Assembly: GCF_042754225.1 (NCBI RefSeq)
Contig: NZ_JBHZAH010000003.1
Location: 1-64,000, forward strand
Source of the DNA: Rhodococcus_G sp042754225
Lineage (GTDB): Bacteria; Actinomycetota; Actinomycetes; Mycobacteriales; Mycobacteriaceae
Length of the DNA: 64,000 bases
Direction: 5' to 3'
The notes under the pieces were generated by a model, which was given only the letters and a program-made list of their open reading frames with translations, was not told where the DNA came from and searched no databases. Position numbers and translations under genes: made by a program. Position 1 is the first letter of the stretch. The number at the start of each line of letters is the position of its first letter. Positions 18,071 to 25,557 of the stretch are shown piece by piece.

Positions 18071-18153
18071 CGAAGTCTTTCTCCGGGTGTCTTCGGATGT
18101 GGTCGACAGCCGCTCGGGCGGTCCGGCCGGGGCCCACGTGCGCGTGTGCGCTG

Positions 18154-18170
18154 GGCGCCCGGCCGGCGCC
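18154..18170 (-). terminator. Intercistronic hairpin between livK and livH
   Basis: GGCGCC arms with a 5-base loop, 5 bases after the livK stop. There is no U-run. Such hairpins after binding-protein genes often stabilise the upstream message or lower downstream expression; either role is inferred. Confidence 0.4.
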
Positions 18171-18175
18171 TCGGG

Positions 18176-19399
18176 TCAGTTGACCTTGTAGATCTGGATG
18201 AGCGCGTTGGAGAGCTCGCCCTTGTCGTTCCACTGGTACCGCTTGCCGACACCCTGCCCGTCGTAGCCCTTGACGAAGGCGAGCAGTCCGGCCCGGTCCT
18301 TGATCCCCGAGTCGATCGCCGCGAGCATGATCGTCGTCAGGTCGTAGCCCTCGACGGAGTATACGCCCGGCGCCTGACCGTTGAGTGCCTCGTACTCCTT
18401 CGCCAGCGCGGGCGGGGCCGGGATGCACGGGCAGGTCAGGATCGCGTCCTTGGCGGCCTGGCCGGCCTGCTTGACGAACTCGGGATCGTTGGTGCCGTCG
18501 CCCGAACTGAAGGTCGCGGTGACGCCACCCTCGCGCAACTGGGTCACGAACGGCGCGGCCTCGGCGTAGTAGCCCGAGTACCAGATCGCGTCGGGCGATT
18601 CGCCCTTGATCTGCGAGACGGTGGCAGCGAAGTCCTTCTGGCCGGTCTTGACGCTGGCCGAGCACGCCGGGTCCGCCGCCGCACCGAGTTCGGCGGTGAC
18701 GACCTTGGCCAGGCCGACGCCGTAGTCGGAGTCGTCCTGCACGACGCAGACCTTCTTGGCGCCGAGGCTGCCGGTGAGGTACTTGGCGACGACCGTGCCC
18801 TGGCTGTTGTCGTTGCCCAGGCCCCGGAAGAAAGTGGTCCAACCGTTCTCGGTGAGAGTCGGGTTGGTGGCCGAGGCGGTGAGGAAGGGCAGGCCGGCCT
18901 GGTTGAAGATCGACCCGGTGGCCTTGGTCTCGCCGGAGAACGCCGGCCCGAGCAGCCCGATGACGGACTGGTCGCTGACGATATTGGGCGCGACCTGGGT
19001 GGCCTTCTGCGGGTCGCCCTCGGTGTCGAACTGTTTGACGGTGACCTGGCAGTTCGGGTTGGCCTTGTTGTGCTTGTCGATGGCGAGCTTGGCGCCGTAC
19101 AGGATGTTCTGTCCCAGTGCGGAATTCGCACCGGTCAGTGCGCCCGCCATGGCCAGCGAGACACCCGAACAGGTGGCGTTGCCGCTGCCCGCCGGGTTCG
19201 CGGCGTCGGTCACGTCGCTGCCGGGCACCTCGACGGCGCCGGCGTCGAGCAGCACTGTCGGCTGAATGCTCAGCCCAGAGGAACCGGACGTGCTGTTTCC
19301 GGACGATCCACTGTCGGTCGATTTGCTGCTGCAGCCCGCGACCGCCAGGACCGCCGCGACACCAATGACCAACGCGCCTCTCGCTGTACGACGATGCAC
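18176..19399 (-). CDS. livK: Branched-chain amino-acid ABC transporter substrate-binding lipoprotein
   Basis: The 407-residue receptor begins with a basic N-terminus, a hydrophobic core and lipobox AVAGC (Cys near residue 23), so it is lipid-anchored outside the membrane. The type 1 periplasmic-binding fold starts at CSGVSLAMAGALTGANSALGQNILYGAKLAIDKHNK. A Ser/Gly-rich linker follows the anchor Cys. The GTG start is chosen for GGAGGTGGGAC directly upstream and for the good lipoprotein signal; the open frame extends further upstream without support. It leads the livKHMGF order. Confidence 0.93.
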   Translation of the reverse strand: MHRRTARGALVIGVAAVLAVAGCSSKSTDSGSSGNSTSGSSGLSIQPTVLLDAGAVEVPGSDVTDAANPAGSGNATCSGVSLAMAGALTGANSALGQNILYGAKLAIDKHNKANPNCQVTVKQFDTEGDPQKATQVAPNIVSDQSVIGLLGPAFSGETKATGSIFNQAGLPFLTASATNPTLTENGWTTFFRGLGNDNSQGTVVAKYLTGSLGAKKVCVVQDDSDYGVGLAKVVTAELGAAADPACSASVKTGQKDFAATVSQIKGESPDAIWYSGYYAEAAPFVTQLREGGVTATFSSGDGTNDPEFVKQAGQAAKDAILTCPCIPAPPALAKEYEALNGQAPGVYSVEGYDLTTIMLAAIDSGIKDRAGLLAFVKGYDGQGVGKRYQWNDKGELSNALIQIYKVN

Positions 19400-19684
19400 G
19401 TCCCACCTCCGAATTCTGCGCTCCCCGGCATTGCCGGAGGGGCCGACCGCGTCAGCCCGGACAGAACATATCCCCGCCGGAATCGGCTTGCAGGGCAACA
19501 CAACATACGGCCCGAATTCTTGTTTCGAGTGTTACGCGCGAGGCCTTCGGAGCAGCGGGAACACGCCCGCCCGAGTTCGCCAATTCAGCAGGTAGACGCC
19601 ATTTTGGACGGACGTCCATTTTAGGGTTCGACAGGAAACGTCCGCGAAACAATTCCCTGCCGATATTTTACTGAGTCATTCAAA
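19400..19684 (-). promoter_or_regulatory. livK upstream region with a small inverted repeat
   Basis: This 285-base gene-free stretch is less GC-rich than its surroundings and must hold the livK promoter. An inverted repeat TGGACG-GA-CGTCCA lies at 19605-19618, flanked by T-rich bases on both sides, and could be an operator. A TATGTT (complement of 19465-19470) could be a -10 element, but I find no convincing -35. Confidence 0.35.
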
Positions 19685-20290
19685 CTATTTGGGATCGAGC
19701 GTTTCGATGACGACCTCGGCGACCACCTTCATGGAGGTCCGGCGGTCCATCGCGGCGCGCTGAATCCACTTGAACGCCTCGGGCTCGGTGAGCGACTGCG
19801 AGGTCATCAGGACCCCCTTCGCGCGCTCGATGATCTTGCGGGTCTCGATCCGGTCGGTAAGGGTCGCGACCTCCGACTCGAGCGCGGCGATCTCGGCGAA
19901 CCGGCTCGCGGCCAGTTCGACGGCAGGCACGAGGTCGGACTTGGAGAACGGCTTGACGAGGTACGCCATCGCGCCGGCATCGCGGGCGCGCTCGACGAGT
20001 TCGCGCTGACTGAATGCGGTGAGGATGACCACGGGGGCGATCCGCTTGGCGGCGATCTCCGAGGCCGCGTCGATGCCGTCGCGCCGGGGCATCTTCACGT
20101 CCATGATCACGAGGTCGGGTCGCAACTCCTCGGCGAGTTCGACGGCGCGTTGGCCGTCGCCGGCCTCGCCGACCACGTCGTAACCCTCCTCGCGGAGCAT
20201 CTCGACCAGATCCATCCGGATCAGCGTCTCGTCTTCCGCGACCACGACACGTCGCGCAGCCGGGCCGCTACCAGCGACAGGAGCGTTCAT
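19685..20290 (-). CDS. pdtaR: ANTAR-domain response regulator PdtaR
   Basis: PdtaR is phosphorylated by the kinase PdtaS and then acts as an antiterminator by binding RNA hairpins. The 201-residue protein has a receiver domain (acidic pair in VVVAEDETLIR, phospho-acceptor Asp in DLVIMDVKMPRRDG, Thr in VILTAFS, Lys in LVKPFSKSDL) and a C-terminal ANTAR helix bundle (about 140-195, KIIERAKGVLMTSQSLTEPEAFKWIQRAAMDRRTSM). The ATG encoding MNAPVAG has GGGGAAGG upstream. No kinase gene is adjacent, as in mycobacteria. Confidence 0.94.
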   Translation of the reverse strand: MNAPVAGSGPAARRVVVAEDETLIRMDLVEMLREEGYDVVGEAGDGQRAVELAEELRPDLVIMDVKMPRRDGIDAASEIAAKRIAPVVILTAFSQRELVERARDAGAMAYLVKPFSKSDLVPAVELAASRFAEIAALESEVATLTDRIETRKIIERAKGVLMTSQSLTEPEAFKWIQRAAMDRRTSMKVVAEVVIETLDPK

Positions 20291-20358
20291 CGTGGGCCTT
20301 CCCCTTTCCCCCGGCCACCTCGACTCACGTGGCGCGGACTCTAAGAGGGTACCGGTGC

Positions 20359-20386
20359 TTGACCCTCGCGACGGATCTCCTAGAGT
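20359..20386 (+). promoter_or_regulatory. Predicted promoter of the tRNA gene
   Basis: TTGACC (20359-20364) and TAGAGT (20381-20386) with a 16-bp spacer, placing the start about 8 bases before the mature tRNA 5' end. Confidence 0.55.
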
Positions 20387-20400
20387 GGACAACCGCACCA

Positions 20401-20477
20401 GCCCTCGTATCCCAATTGGCAGAGGAAACGGATTCAAAACCCGTGCAGTGTGAGTTCGAGTCTCACCGAGGGCACCA
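20401..20477 (+). tRNA. tRNA-Leu (anticodon CAA), short variable loop, CCA encoded
   Basis: The acceptor stem GCCCTCG / CGAGGGC is perfect. The anticodon loop TTCAAAA places CAA at 20435-20437. The T arm GTGAG-TTCGAGT-CTCAC is perfect, the discriminator is A at 20474, and CCA follows at 20475-20477. The D arm is weak (three pairs) and the anticodon stem has one A-C mismatch beside the loop. The variable loop is only five bases (GCAGT), whereas bacterial tRNA-Leu normally has a long variable arm. The anticodon points to leucine, but charging is uncertain. Confidence 0.85.
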
Positions 20478-20657
20478 CAACAGGCCGCGGCATCGCCGCG
20501 GCGCACGACTCTCCCCACCCCAGAATGCGCTGGTTGCCAACGGTGACCGGAGGGCGCAGGGTTAGTGGACACGGGCCGTCCGCTCACCGACGCTCGCATC
20601 AGTGCAGGCCGGAGCGAGTGGCTCGGCCGCACACTCACCCGTAGTTGAGAGAACGCC

Positions 20658-20891
20658 ATGAACAAGGTCTCGCTTCGTATGGCACTGGCAGCGATCGCTG
20701 TCGCACCCATGATCGCCCTCACGCCCGGCATCGCCGCGGCGGACACTGCAGTGGTACCGGCGCCCGGCCCGATCCAGCCCGTCGTGCTCTTCGGCCAGCT
20801 CGGCCCACTCGGCGCACTCCTCTCCTGCGCTCCGGTGGGAATCGTGCCGATCATCGGCCCGAACGTCATCTTCCCCATCTGCTTGGTCTGA
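20658..20891 (+). CDS. Small secreted protein, 77 aa
   Basis: A signal peptide (residues 1-28, core MALAAIAVAPMIALTPGIAAA) ends in an A-x-A cleavage site before DTAVVPAPGP. The mature part of about 49 residues is hydrophobic and rich in Pro, Gly and Ile, with two cysteines that could form a disulfide. GAGAG lies before the ATG. I do not recognise a family; similar short exported proteins are common in mycolate actinobacteria. Confidence 0.7.
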   Translation: MNKVSLRMALAAIAVAPMIALTPGIAAADTAVVPAPGPIQPVVLFGQLGPLGALLSCAPVGIVPIIGPNVIFPICLV

Positions 20892-20934
20892 GGCGTCTTT
20901 CGAACCGTCCTCAGCGGCAGACCCCGAGTGTCGG

Positions 20935-21125
20935 CGGCGATGTGCCCGTTGACGTTTGCCGGGACCCGGGGCACCCCCTGGACGAAGTCCTCGGGAGAGG
21001 ATCCCGTCCTCGCCGATGAACACCTGCCGGTCGCCGCGGTGGATGACGGTGTGCTGAAACCTGCACAGCAACACCGGATTCGACAGTGCCGTCGGACCAC
21101 CGTAGGAGCAGTACGCGCCCGTTCG
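20935..21125 (-). pseudogene. Decayed C-terminal fragment of an HNH endonuclease (DUF222 type)
   Basis: This lies in the 426-base stretch between the secreted protein and the sulfatase. Read on the minus strand it gives GGPTALSNPVLLCRFQHTVI then HRGDRQVFIGEDGI, which closely matches the end of HNH nucleases attached to DUF222 (13E12 repeat family), where GGPT, LLCR-x-HH and a final W/Y-x-V-x-IG-x-DG occur in this order. The first His of the HH pair is Gln here. The frame shifts after DGI and no start or upstream DUF222 region remains. Confidence 0.5.
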
Positions 21126-21317
21126 GCTCGTCAACCGCACAGATGCCAGGTGAGGAAGCACCGCGCGCGACTGCCCGCTGGTGGTCGAGTGAGTCGTCCG
21201 CGGCATCGGTTTCACCCCAGCCGGGTGAGGTGTCCAACGCACCGCGCCACGCATCCTGACCCTGAACGAACTTGCCTGCATCCGCCGAAGCCACGCACGC
21301 CGACGAGGAGATCGCAC

Positions 21318-22856
21318 ATGCCGGATTCGAAGCCGAACATCCTGGTGATCTGGGGAGACGACATCGGGATCACCAATCTCAGTTGCTACAGCGACGGGCT
21401 GATGGGATACCGGACCCCGAACATCGACCGCCTCGCCGACGAGGGCATGAAGTTCACCGACTCCTACGGTGAGCAGAGCTGCACCGCGGGTCGCGCCTCG
21501 TTCATCACCGGCCAGAGCGTGTACCGCACCGGCATGAGCAAGGTGGGCATGCCGGGCGCCGACATCGGCCTGTCTGCGGAGGACCCGACCATCGCGGAGC
21601 TGATCAAGCCACTCGGGTACGCGACCGGGCAGTTCGGCAAGAACCACCTCGGCGACCTGAACAAGTACCTGCCGACCGTGCACGGCTTCGACGAGTTCTT
21701 CGGCAACCTCTACCACCTCAACGCCGAGGAGGAGCCGGAACTCCCGGACTACCCCGACGCGGAGCTCTACCCCCGCCTGTACAACCTGCAACGGCCGCGG
21801 GGCGTCCTCCGTTGCTGGGCCACCGACGAGGACGATCCCACCGAGGACCCGCGGTTCGGGCGGGTGGGAAAGCAGAAGATCGAGGACACCGGGCCGCTGA
21901 CGAAGAAGCGGATGGAGACCATCGACGACGAAATCGCCGACGCCGCTGTCGACTTCATCCGACGCCAGCACGAAGCGGACACGCCGTTCTTCCTGTGGCT
22001 GAACTTCACCCACATGCACCTGCGGACCCACACCAAGCCGGAAAGCGTGGGGCAGTCCGGCATCTGGCAGTCGCCGTATCACGACACCATGATCGACCAC
22101 GACGGGAACGTGGGTTCGGTGCTCGACGTCCTGGACGAGCTCGGTCTGGCCGAGGACACGATCGTCATCTACAGCACCGACAACGGGCCGCACGCCAACA
22201 CGTGGCCGGACGGCGCGACGACACCCTTCCGCAGCGAGAAGGACACCAACTGGGAAGGCGCCTTCCGGGTCCCGCAGGTGATCAGGTGGCCCGGCAGGAT
22301 CCCCGCGGGTGCGGTCTCCAACGACATCGTCCAGCATCACGACTGGCTGCCCACGTTCCTCGCGGCGGCCGGCGACACGGACATTGTCGAGGAGCTCAAG
22401 CAGGGCCATGCCGTCGGGGACAAGACGTTCAAGGTCCACATCGACGGCTACAACCTGCTGCCGTACCTCACCGGTGAGGTGGAGAGGAGCCCGCGCCGCG
22501 GCATGGTGTACTTCTCCGACGACTGCGACGTGCTCGGTGTGCGGTTCGAGAACTGGAAGATCGTCTTCATGGAGCAGCGGGCGACGGGCACGCTGGGGAT
22601 CTGGGCGGAGCCGTTCACGGAACTGCGGGTACCGAAGCTGTTCAACCTGCGCACCGATCCATTCGAGCGGGCCGATTCGACGTCGAACACGTACTGGGAC
22701 TGGTTCCTCGACCACGACTACATCGTCTTCTACGGCACGGCGATCGGTACCGCCTTCCTCGACACGTTCAAGGACTTCCCGCCGCGGCAGGAGCCGGCCA
22801 CCTTCACCATCGACCACGCGGTGAAGAAACTGCACGCCTTCCTGGCGCGGGACTGA
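21318..22856 (+). CDS. Arylsulfatase-type sulfatase
   Basis: The 512-residue enzyme hydrolyses a sulfate ester; the substrate is unknown. The metal-binding opening NILVIWGDDIG is at residues 7-17. The active-site Cys55 in CTAGR must be oxidised to formylglycine. Further family features are GYATGQFGKNHLGD and YSTDNGPHANTWPDG. There is no signal peptide, so it is cytoplasmic as predicted. The ATG at 21318 begins MPDSKPNILV directly before the fold; the frame continues upstream without protein-like features. A HAD gene and an FGE gene follow with gaps of 5 and 22 bases, so this is a cassette with its own activating enzyme. Confidence 0.93.
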   Translation: MPDSKPNILVIWGDDIGITNLSCYSDGLMGYRTPNIDRLADEGMKFTDSYGEQSCTAGRASFITGQSVYRTGMSKVGMPGADIGLSAEDPTIAELIKPLGYATGQFGKNHLGDLNKYLPTVHGFDEFFGNLYHLNAEEEPELPDYPDAELYPRLYNLQRPRGVLRCWATDEDDPTEDPRFGRVGKQKIEDTGPLTKKRMETIDDEIADAAVDFIRRQHEADTPFFLWLNFTHMHLRTHTKPESVGQSGIWQSPYHDTMIDHDGNVGSVLDVLDELGLAEDTIVIYSTDNGPHANTWPDGATTPFRSEKDTNWEGAFRVPQVIRWPGRIPAGAVSNDIVQHHDWLPTFLAAAGDTDIVEELKQGHAVGDKTFKVHIDGYNLLPYLTGEVERSPRRGMVYFSDDCDVLGVRFENWKIVFMEQRATGTLGIWAEPFTELRVPKLFNLRTDPFERADSTSNTYWDWFLDHDYIVFYGTAIGTAFLDTFKDFPPRQEPATFTIDHAVKKLHAFLARD

Positions 22857-22861
22857 CGACG

Positions 22862-23803
22862 ATGACGGGCTCGCTGGAGTCGTGGGCGGACGGCGGAACA
22901 CGCTCCGCCATACTGAAATTCGTCGCCCGAGTCACGGACGAGAGCGGGCCCGACTTCGTCGAACCTGCGGCGCGGATCGCGGTGTTCGACAACGACGGCA
23001 CCCTGTGGTGCGAGAAACCGATGCCCATCCAGCTCGATTTCACCGTCCGGAGGCTCGGCGAGATGGCCGGGAACCAGGCTGACTTGCAGGCGCGGCAACC
23101 GTGGAAGGCAGCGTACGAGAACGACCTCGGGTGGCTCGGTGCGGCGATGGTCAAGCACTACCACGGTGACGACGCCGATTTGAAGCTGCTGATGGGTGCC
23201 ATCACGCAGGCGTTCGGCGAGGTCACCGTGGAGGACTACGACGCACGGGTGACGGCGTTCTTCGGCGGAACCGATCATCCGACACTGGGCCGCCCGTACC
23301 GCGGGTGCGGCTTCGCGCCCATGGTCGAACTACTGCGCTATCTCGACGAACACGGCTTCACCAGCTACATCGCCTCCGGAGGCGATCGGGACTTCATGCG
23401 TCCGATCGCCGGCGATCTGTACGGGGTGCCGCCCGAACGGGTCATCGGCAGCGCCCTCGGACTCTCGTACCGGGCGGAGGAAGGCCGGGGCGACCTGCTC
23501 TACAAGGCGGCGATGGACTTCTTCGACGACGGTCCCGAGAAGCCGGTGCGGATCTGGAGCCGGATCGGCAGGCGCCCGATCCTGTCCGTCGGCAACTCCA
23601 ACGGCGACCTCCCGATGCTCGCCTTCTCCGCCCTGCCCGACGCACCCGCGCTGCGCCTGCTGATCCTGCACGACGACGCCGACCGGGAGTTCGACTACGT
23701 CGCCGGCGCGGAGGACATACTCGAACTCGCGCGTCGCAGCGACTGGACCGTGGTGAGCATGAAGAATGACTGGCACGAGGTGTTCGCCCCCGACACCGCT
23801 TGA
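22862..23803 (+). CDS. HAD-superfamily hydrolase
   Basis: The 313-residue protein has the HAD nucleophile motif DNDGTLWCEKP (about residue 43), a Ser/Thr motif II in TSYIASGGDRDF, and acidic motif IV in LSVGNSNGDLPML. This is the SerB-like phosphoserine-phosphatase layout with an alpha-helical cap. The substrate is unknown. It starts 5 bases after the sulfatase stop and is followed by FGE. Its place between a sulfatase and its activator suggests it acts on the same substrate, perhaps a phosphorylated partner, but this is inference. Confidence 0.88.
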   Translation: MTGSLESWADGGTRSAILKFVARVTDESGPDFVEPAARIAVFDNDGTLWCEKPMPIQLDFTVRRLGEMAGNQADLQARQPWKAAYENDLGWLGAAMVKHYHGDDADLKLLMGAITQAFGEVTVEDYDARVTAFFGGTDHPTLGRPYRGCGFAPMVELLRYLDEHGFTSYIASGGDRDFMRPIAGDLYGVPPERVIGSALGLSYRAEEGRGDLLYKAAMDFFDDGPEKPVRIWSRIGRRPILSVGNSNGDLPMLAFSALPDAPALRLLILHDDADREFDYVAGAEDILELARRSDWTVVSMKNDWHEVFAPDTA

Positions 23804-23825
23804 GCAGGCAGGAGTTTCAGCACTC

Positions 23826-24752
23826 GTGGAAACCGTCACCGTGACCGAACTCCGGCAGGTCCCGGCCCAGATCTTCACGATGGGCTCCGACCGGCACTAT
23901 CCGGAGGAGGGTCCGGCCCATCGCGTGGAGGTGGACGCGTTCGCCATCGAGGCCCGCCAGGTCACCAATGCCCAGTACGCGACCTTCGTCGAGGACACCG
24001 GGTACCGCACCGTCGCGGAACGCCCACTCGACCCCGCGGAGTTTCCGGGAGCGCCCGCCGAGAACCTGCAGCCGGGCTCGATGGTGTTCGTCCCGACACC
24101 CGGCCCGGTCGACCTGCGGCACATCAACCAGTGGTGGAGATGGACACCGGGCGCGTCCTGGCAGCACCCGGACGGTCCGGGTTCCTCGACCGCCGGCCGC
24201 CGCGACCACCCCGTCGTCCACATCGCGCACGAGGACGCGCAGGCGTACGCCGGGTGGGCGGGGCGCGCGCTGCCCACCGAAGCGCAGTGGGAGGCGGCGG
24301 CGCGGGGCGGGCTCGAGCACACCGAGTTCACCTGGGGCGATCACGCCGAATCCGACGAGAAGCGGCTCGCGAACTACTGGCACGGAGACTTCCCCTGGCG
24401 CGCCGACCAGGGATACGGCACCACCGCTCCGGTCGCGTCGTACCCGCCGAACCCGTACGGGCTGTTCGACATGGCAGGCAACGTCTGGGAATGGACCGAC
24501 GACTGGTACGCCGAGGGTCACGCCGGCGGGCACTCGTGCTGTGCCCCGCGGAACCCGCGCGGCCCTGCCGTCGAGGAGAGCTACGACGCGCGTCAGCCCC
24601 AGTTCAGGACGCCCCGAAAGGTCATCAAGGGTGGCTCGTTCCTCTGCGCAGACAGCTACTGCCGACGCTATCGGCCCGCCGCCCGCCGCCCGCACATGAT
24701 CGATACCGGCATGAGCCACATCGGGTTCCGCTGCGTCTCGAGCGACGACTGA
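23826..24752 (+). CDS. Formylglycine-generating enzyme (SUMF1/FGE type)
   Basis: FGE is a copper-dependent oxidase that converts the sulfatase Cys to formylglycine. The 308-residue protein has the SUMF1 fold: GSDRHYPEEGPAHRVEVDAF at the N-terminus, LPTEAQWEAAARGG, GLFDMAGNVWEWTDDWY, and the copper-binding pair Cys274 and Cys279 in GGSFLCADSYCRRYRPAAR, ending GFRC. All expected catalytic residues are present. I choose the GTG at 23826 with AGGAG 11 bases upstream; a GTG 15 bases further down is also possible. The evident substrate is the sulfatase two genes upstream. Confidence 0.93.
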   Translation: METVTVTELRQVPAQIFTMGSDRHYPEEGPAHRVEVDAFAIEARQVTNAQYATFVEDTGYRTVAERPLDPAEFPGAPAENLQPGSMVFVPTPGPVDLRHINQWWRWTPGASWQHPDGPGSSTAGRRDHPVVHIAHEDAQAYAGWAGRALPTEAQWEAAARGGLEHTEFTWGDHAESDEKRLANYWHGDFPWRADQGYGTTAPVASYPPNPYGLFDMAGNVWEWTDDWYAEGHAGGHSCCAPRNPRGPAVEESYDARQPQFRTPRKVIKGGSFLCADSYCRRYRPAARRPHMIDTGMSHIGFRCVSSDD

Positions 24753-24779
24753 GCTGGCCGCACCGGTACCCGTGAGCTG

Positions 24780-24980
24780 CTAGCCGGCCAGGTCGTCCGG
24801 CCCGATGTCGTCGACCCACTCGGCCCCGCCGAGCTCGGACGACCCGCTCCCGGCCGCCGCGACCGCACGCAGGCCCAGGCCGATCAGCGCCACGAGCACC
24901 CCCACGAGCACCCCCGCGAGCACGAGCCCGCCCCAACGGAAACGAGCGGACGAGGACCTCGCGGACACATCAACGGTCAT
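24780..24980 (-). CDS. Small single-pass membrane protein, 66 aa
   Basis: A Ser/Arg-rich N-terminus leads into one hydrophobic segment (about residues 16-42, GGLVLAGVLVGVLVALIGLGL), then an acidic tail ending EWVDDIGPDDLAG. No family recognised. It converges on the FGE gene and is divergent from the 77-residue protein. The start is the first ATG before the hydrophobic segment. Confidence 0.6.
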   Translation of the reverse strand: MTVDVSARSSSARFRWGGLVLAGVLVGVLVALIGLGLRAVAAAGSGSSELGGAEWVDDIGPDDLAG

Positions 24981-25044
24981 GCCGCCATGCTGCCTCATGC
25001 CCGCGCGGGAATCCGCGCCGTCCCGACCCGATACGGTTGAATCC

Positions 25045-25278
25045 ATGACCGACCTCGCCGATCGCGCGTGCCTGCCCCTGAGCGACGGTGACCGCATCCG
25101 GCTCCTTCTCGACCTCGTCGAGCTCGCGCAGACCCGGGTCGGGCCGGACGAGGTCGGCGACCTTGCCGGGCCCGCGCTGTCGATGCACGGCGTCGCGCTC
25201 AACCAGGACGTCGCTCGCGGCTGGAACCTGGCGCTCGAGATCCTCACCCGCACCCTCGAGGCCAGGCTCCCGCACTGA
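25045..25278 (+). CDS. Hypothetical protein, 77 aa
   Basis: A soluble, mostly helical acidic protein (DGDRIRLLLDLVELAQTRVGPDEVGDLAGPALSMHG). No recognised domain. The ATG and downstream terminator at 25300 support a real gene. Function unknown. Confidence 0.55.
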   Translation: MTDLADRACLPLSDGDRIRLLLDLVELAQTRVGPDEVGDLAGPALSMHGVALNQDVARGWNLALEILTRTLEARLPH

Positions 25279-25299
25279 CGCGAGCTGCCCACATACGAA

Positions 25300-25336
25300 C
25301 CGACCCCCGCCGCTCACCAGGAGCAGCGGGGGTCGG
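25300..25336. terminator. Bidirectional terminator hairpin
   Basis: A 16-bp stem (25300-25315 with 25321-25336) containing CCGACCCCCGC / GCGGGGGTCGG and one wobble pair, with a 5-base loop. It separates the convergent 77-residue gene and the 28-residue peptide gene. Confidence 0.75.
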
Positions 25337-25352
25337 GACGGAAGCGTCCGAA

Positions 25353-25439
25353 CTACTTCGGCGCAGCCTCGCTGGACCCGAGGCCGAGGCCACCCAGGAT
25401 GTCGCCGATGGAAGCAAAGATCTCAGTAACGCTGCCCAT
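25353..25439 (-). CDS. 28-residue amphipathic peptide
   Basis: The frame reads MGSVTEIFASIGDILGGLGL followed by GSSEAAPK and a stop. AGGAGA sits 6 bases before the ATG and a strong terminator follows the stop by 16 bases, so it looks like a complete transcription unit. Ile7, Phe8, Ile11, Ile14, Leu15 and Leu18 would line one face of a helix. There is no signal peptide. In outline it recalls very short membrane-active or porin-like helices such as corynebacterial PorH, but no homology can be claimed. Confidence 0.6.
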   Translation of the reverse strand: MGSVTEIFASIGDILGGLGLGSSEAAPK

Positions 25440-25557
25440 TAGTTCTCCTACGTAATTGCGGGGAATTGACGCGTCACACTATCGCACGGACCTGAATCAA
25501 CGGCACCCCGAAATCCCGCTCGCCGGGCACCGCGCAACCTCGGCGTCGGCAGCCTCG

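Noticed and set aside
20928..21317. Longer N-terminus for the sulfatase
   Set aside because: The upstream frame reads through the decayed HNH fragment and lacks any signal peptide or fold; the ATG at 21318 sits just before the catalytic domain.
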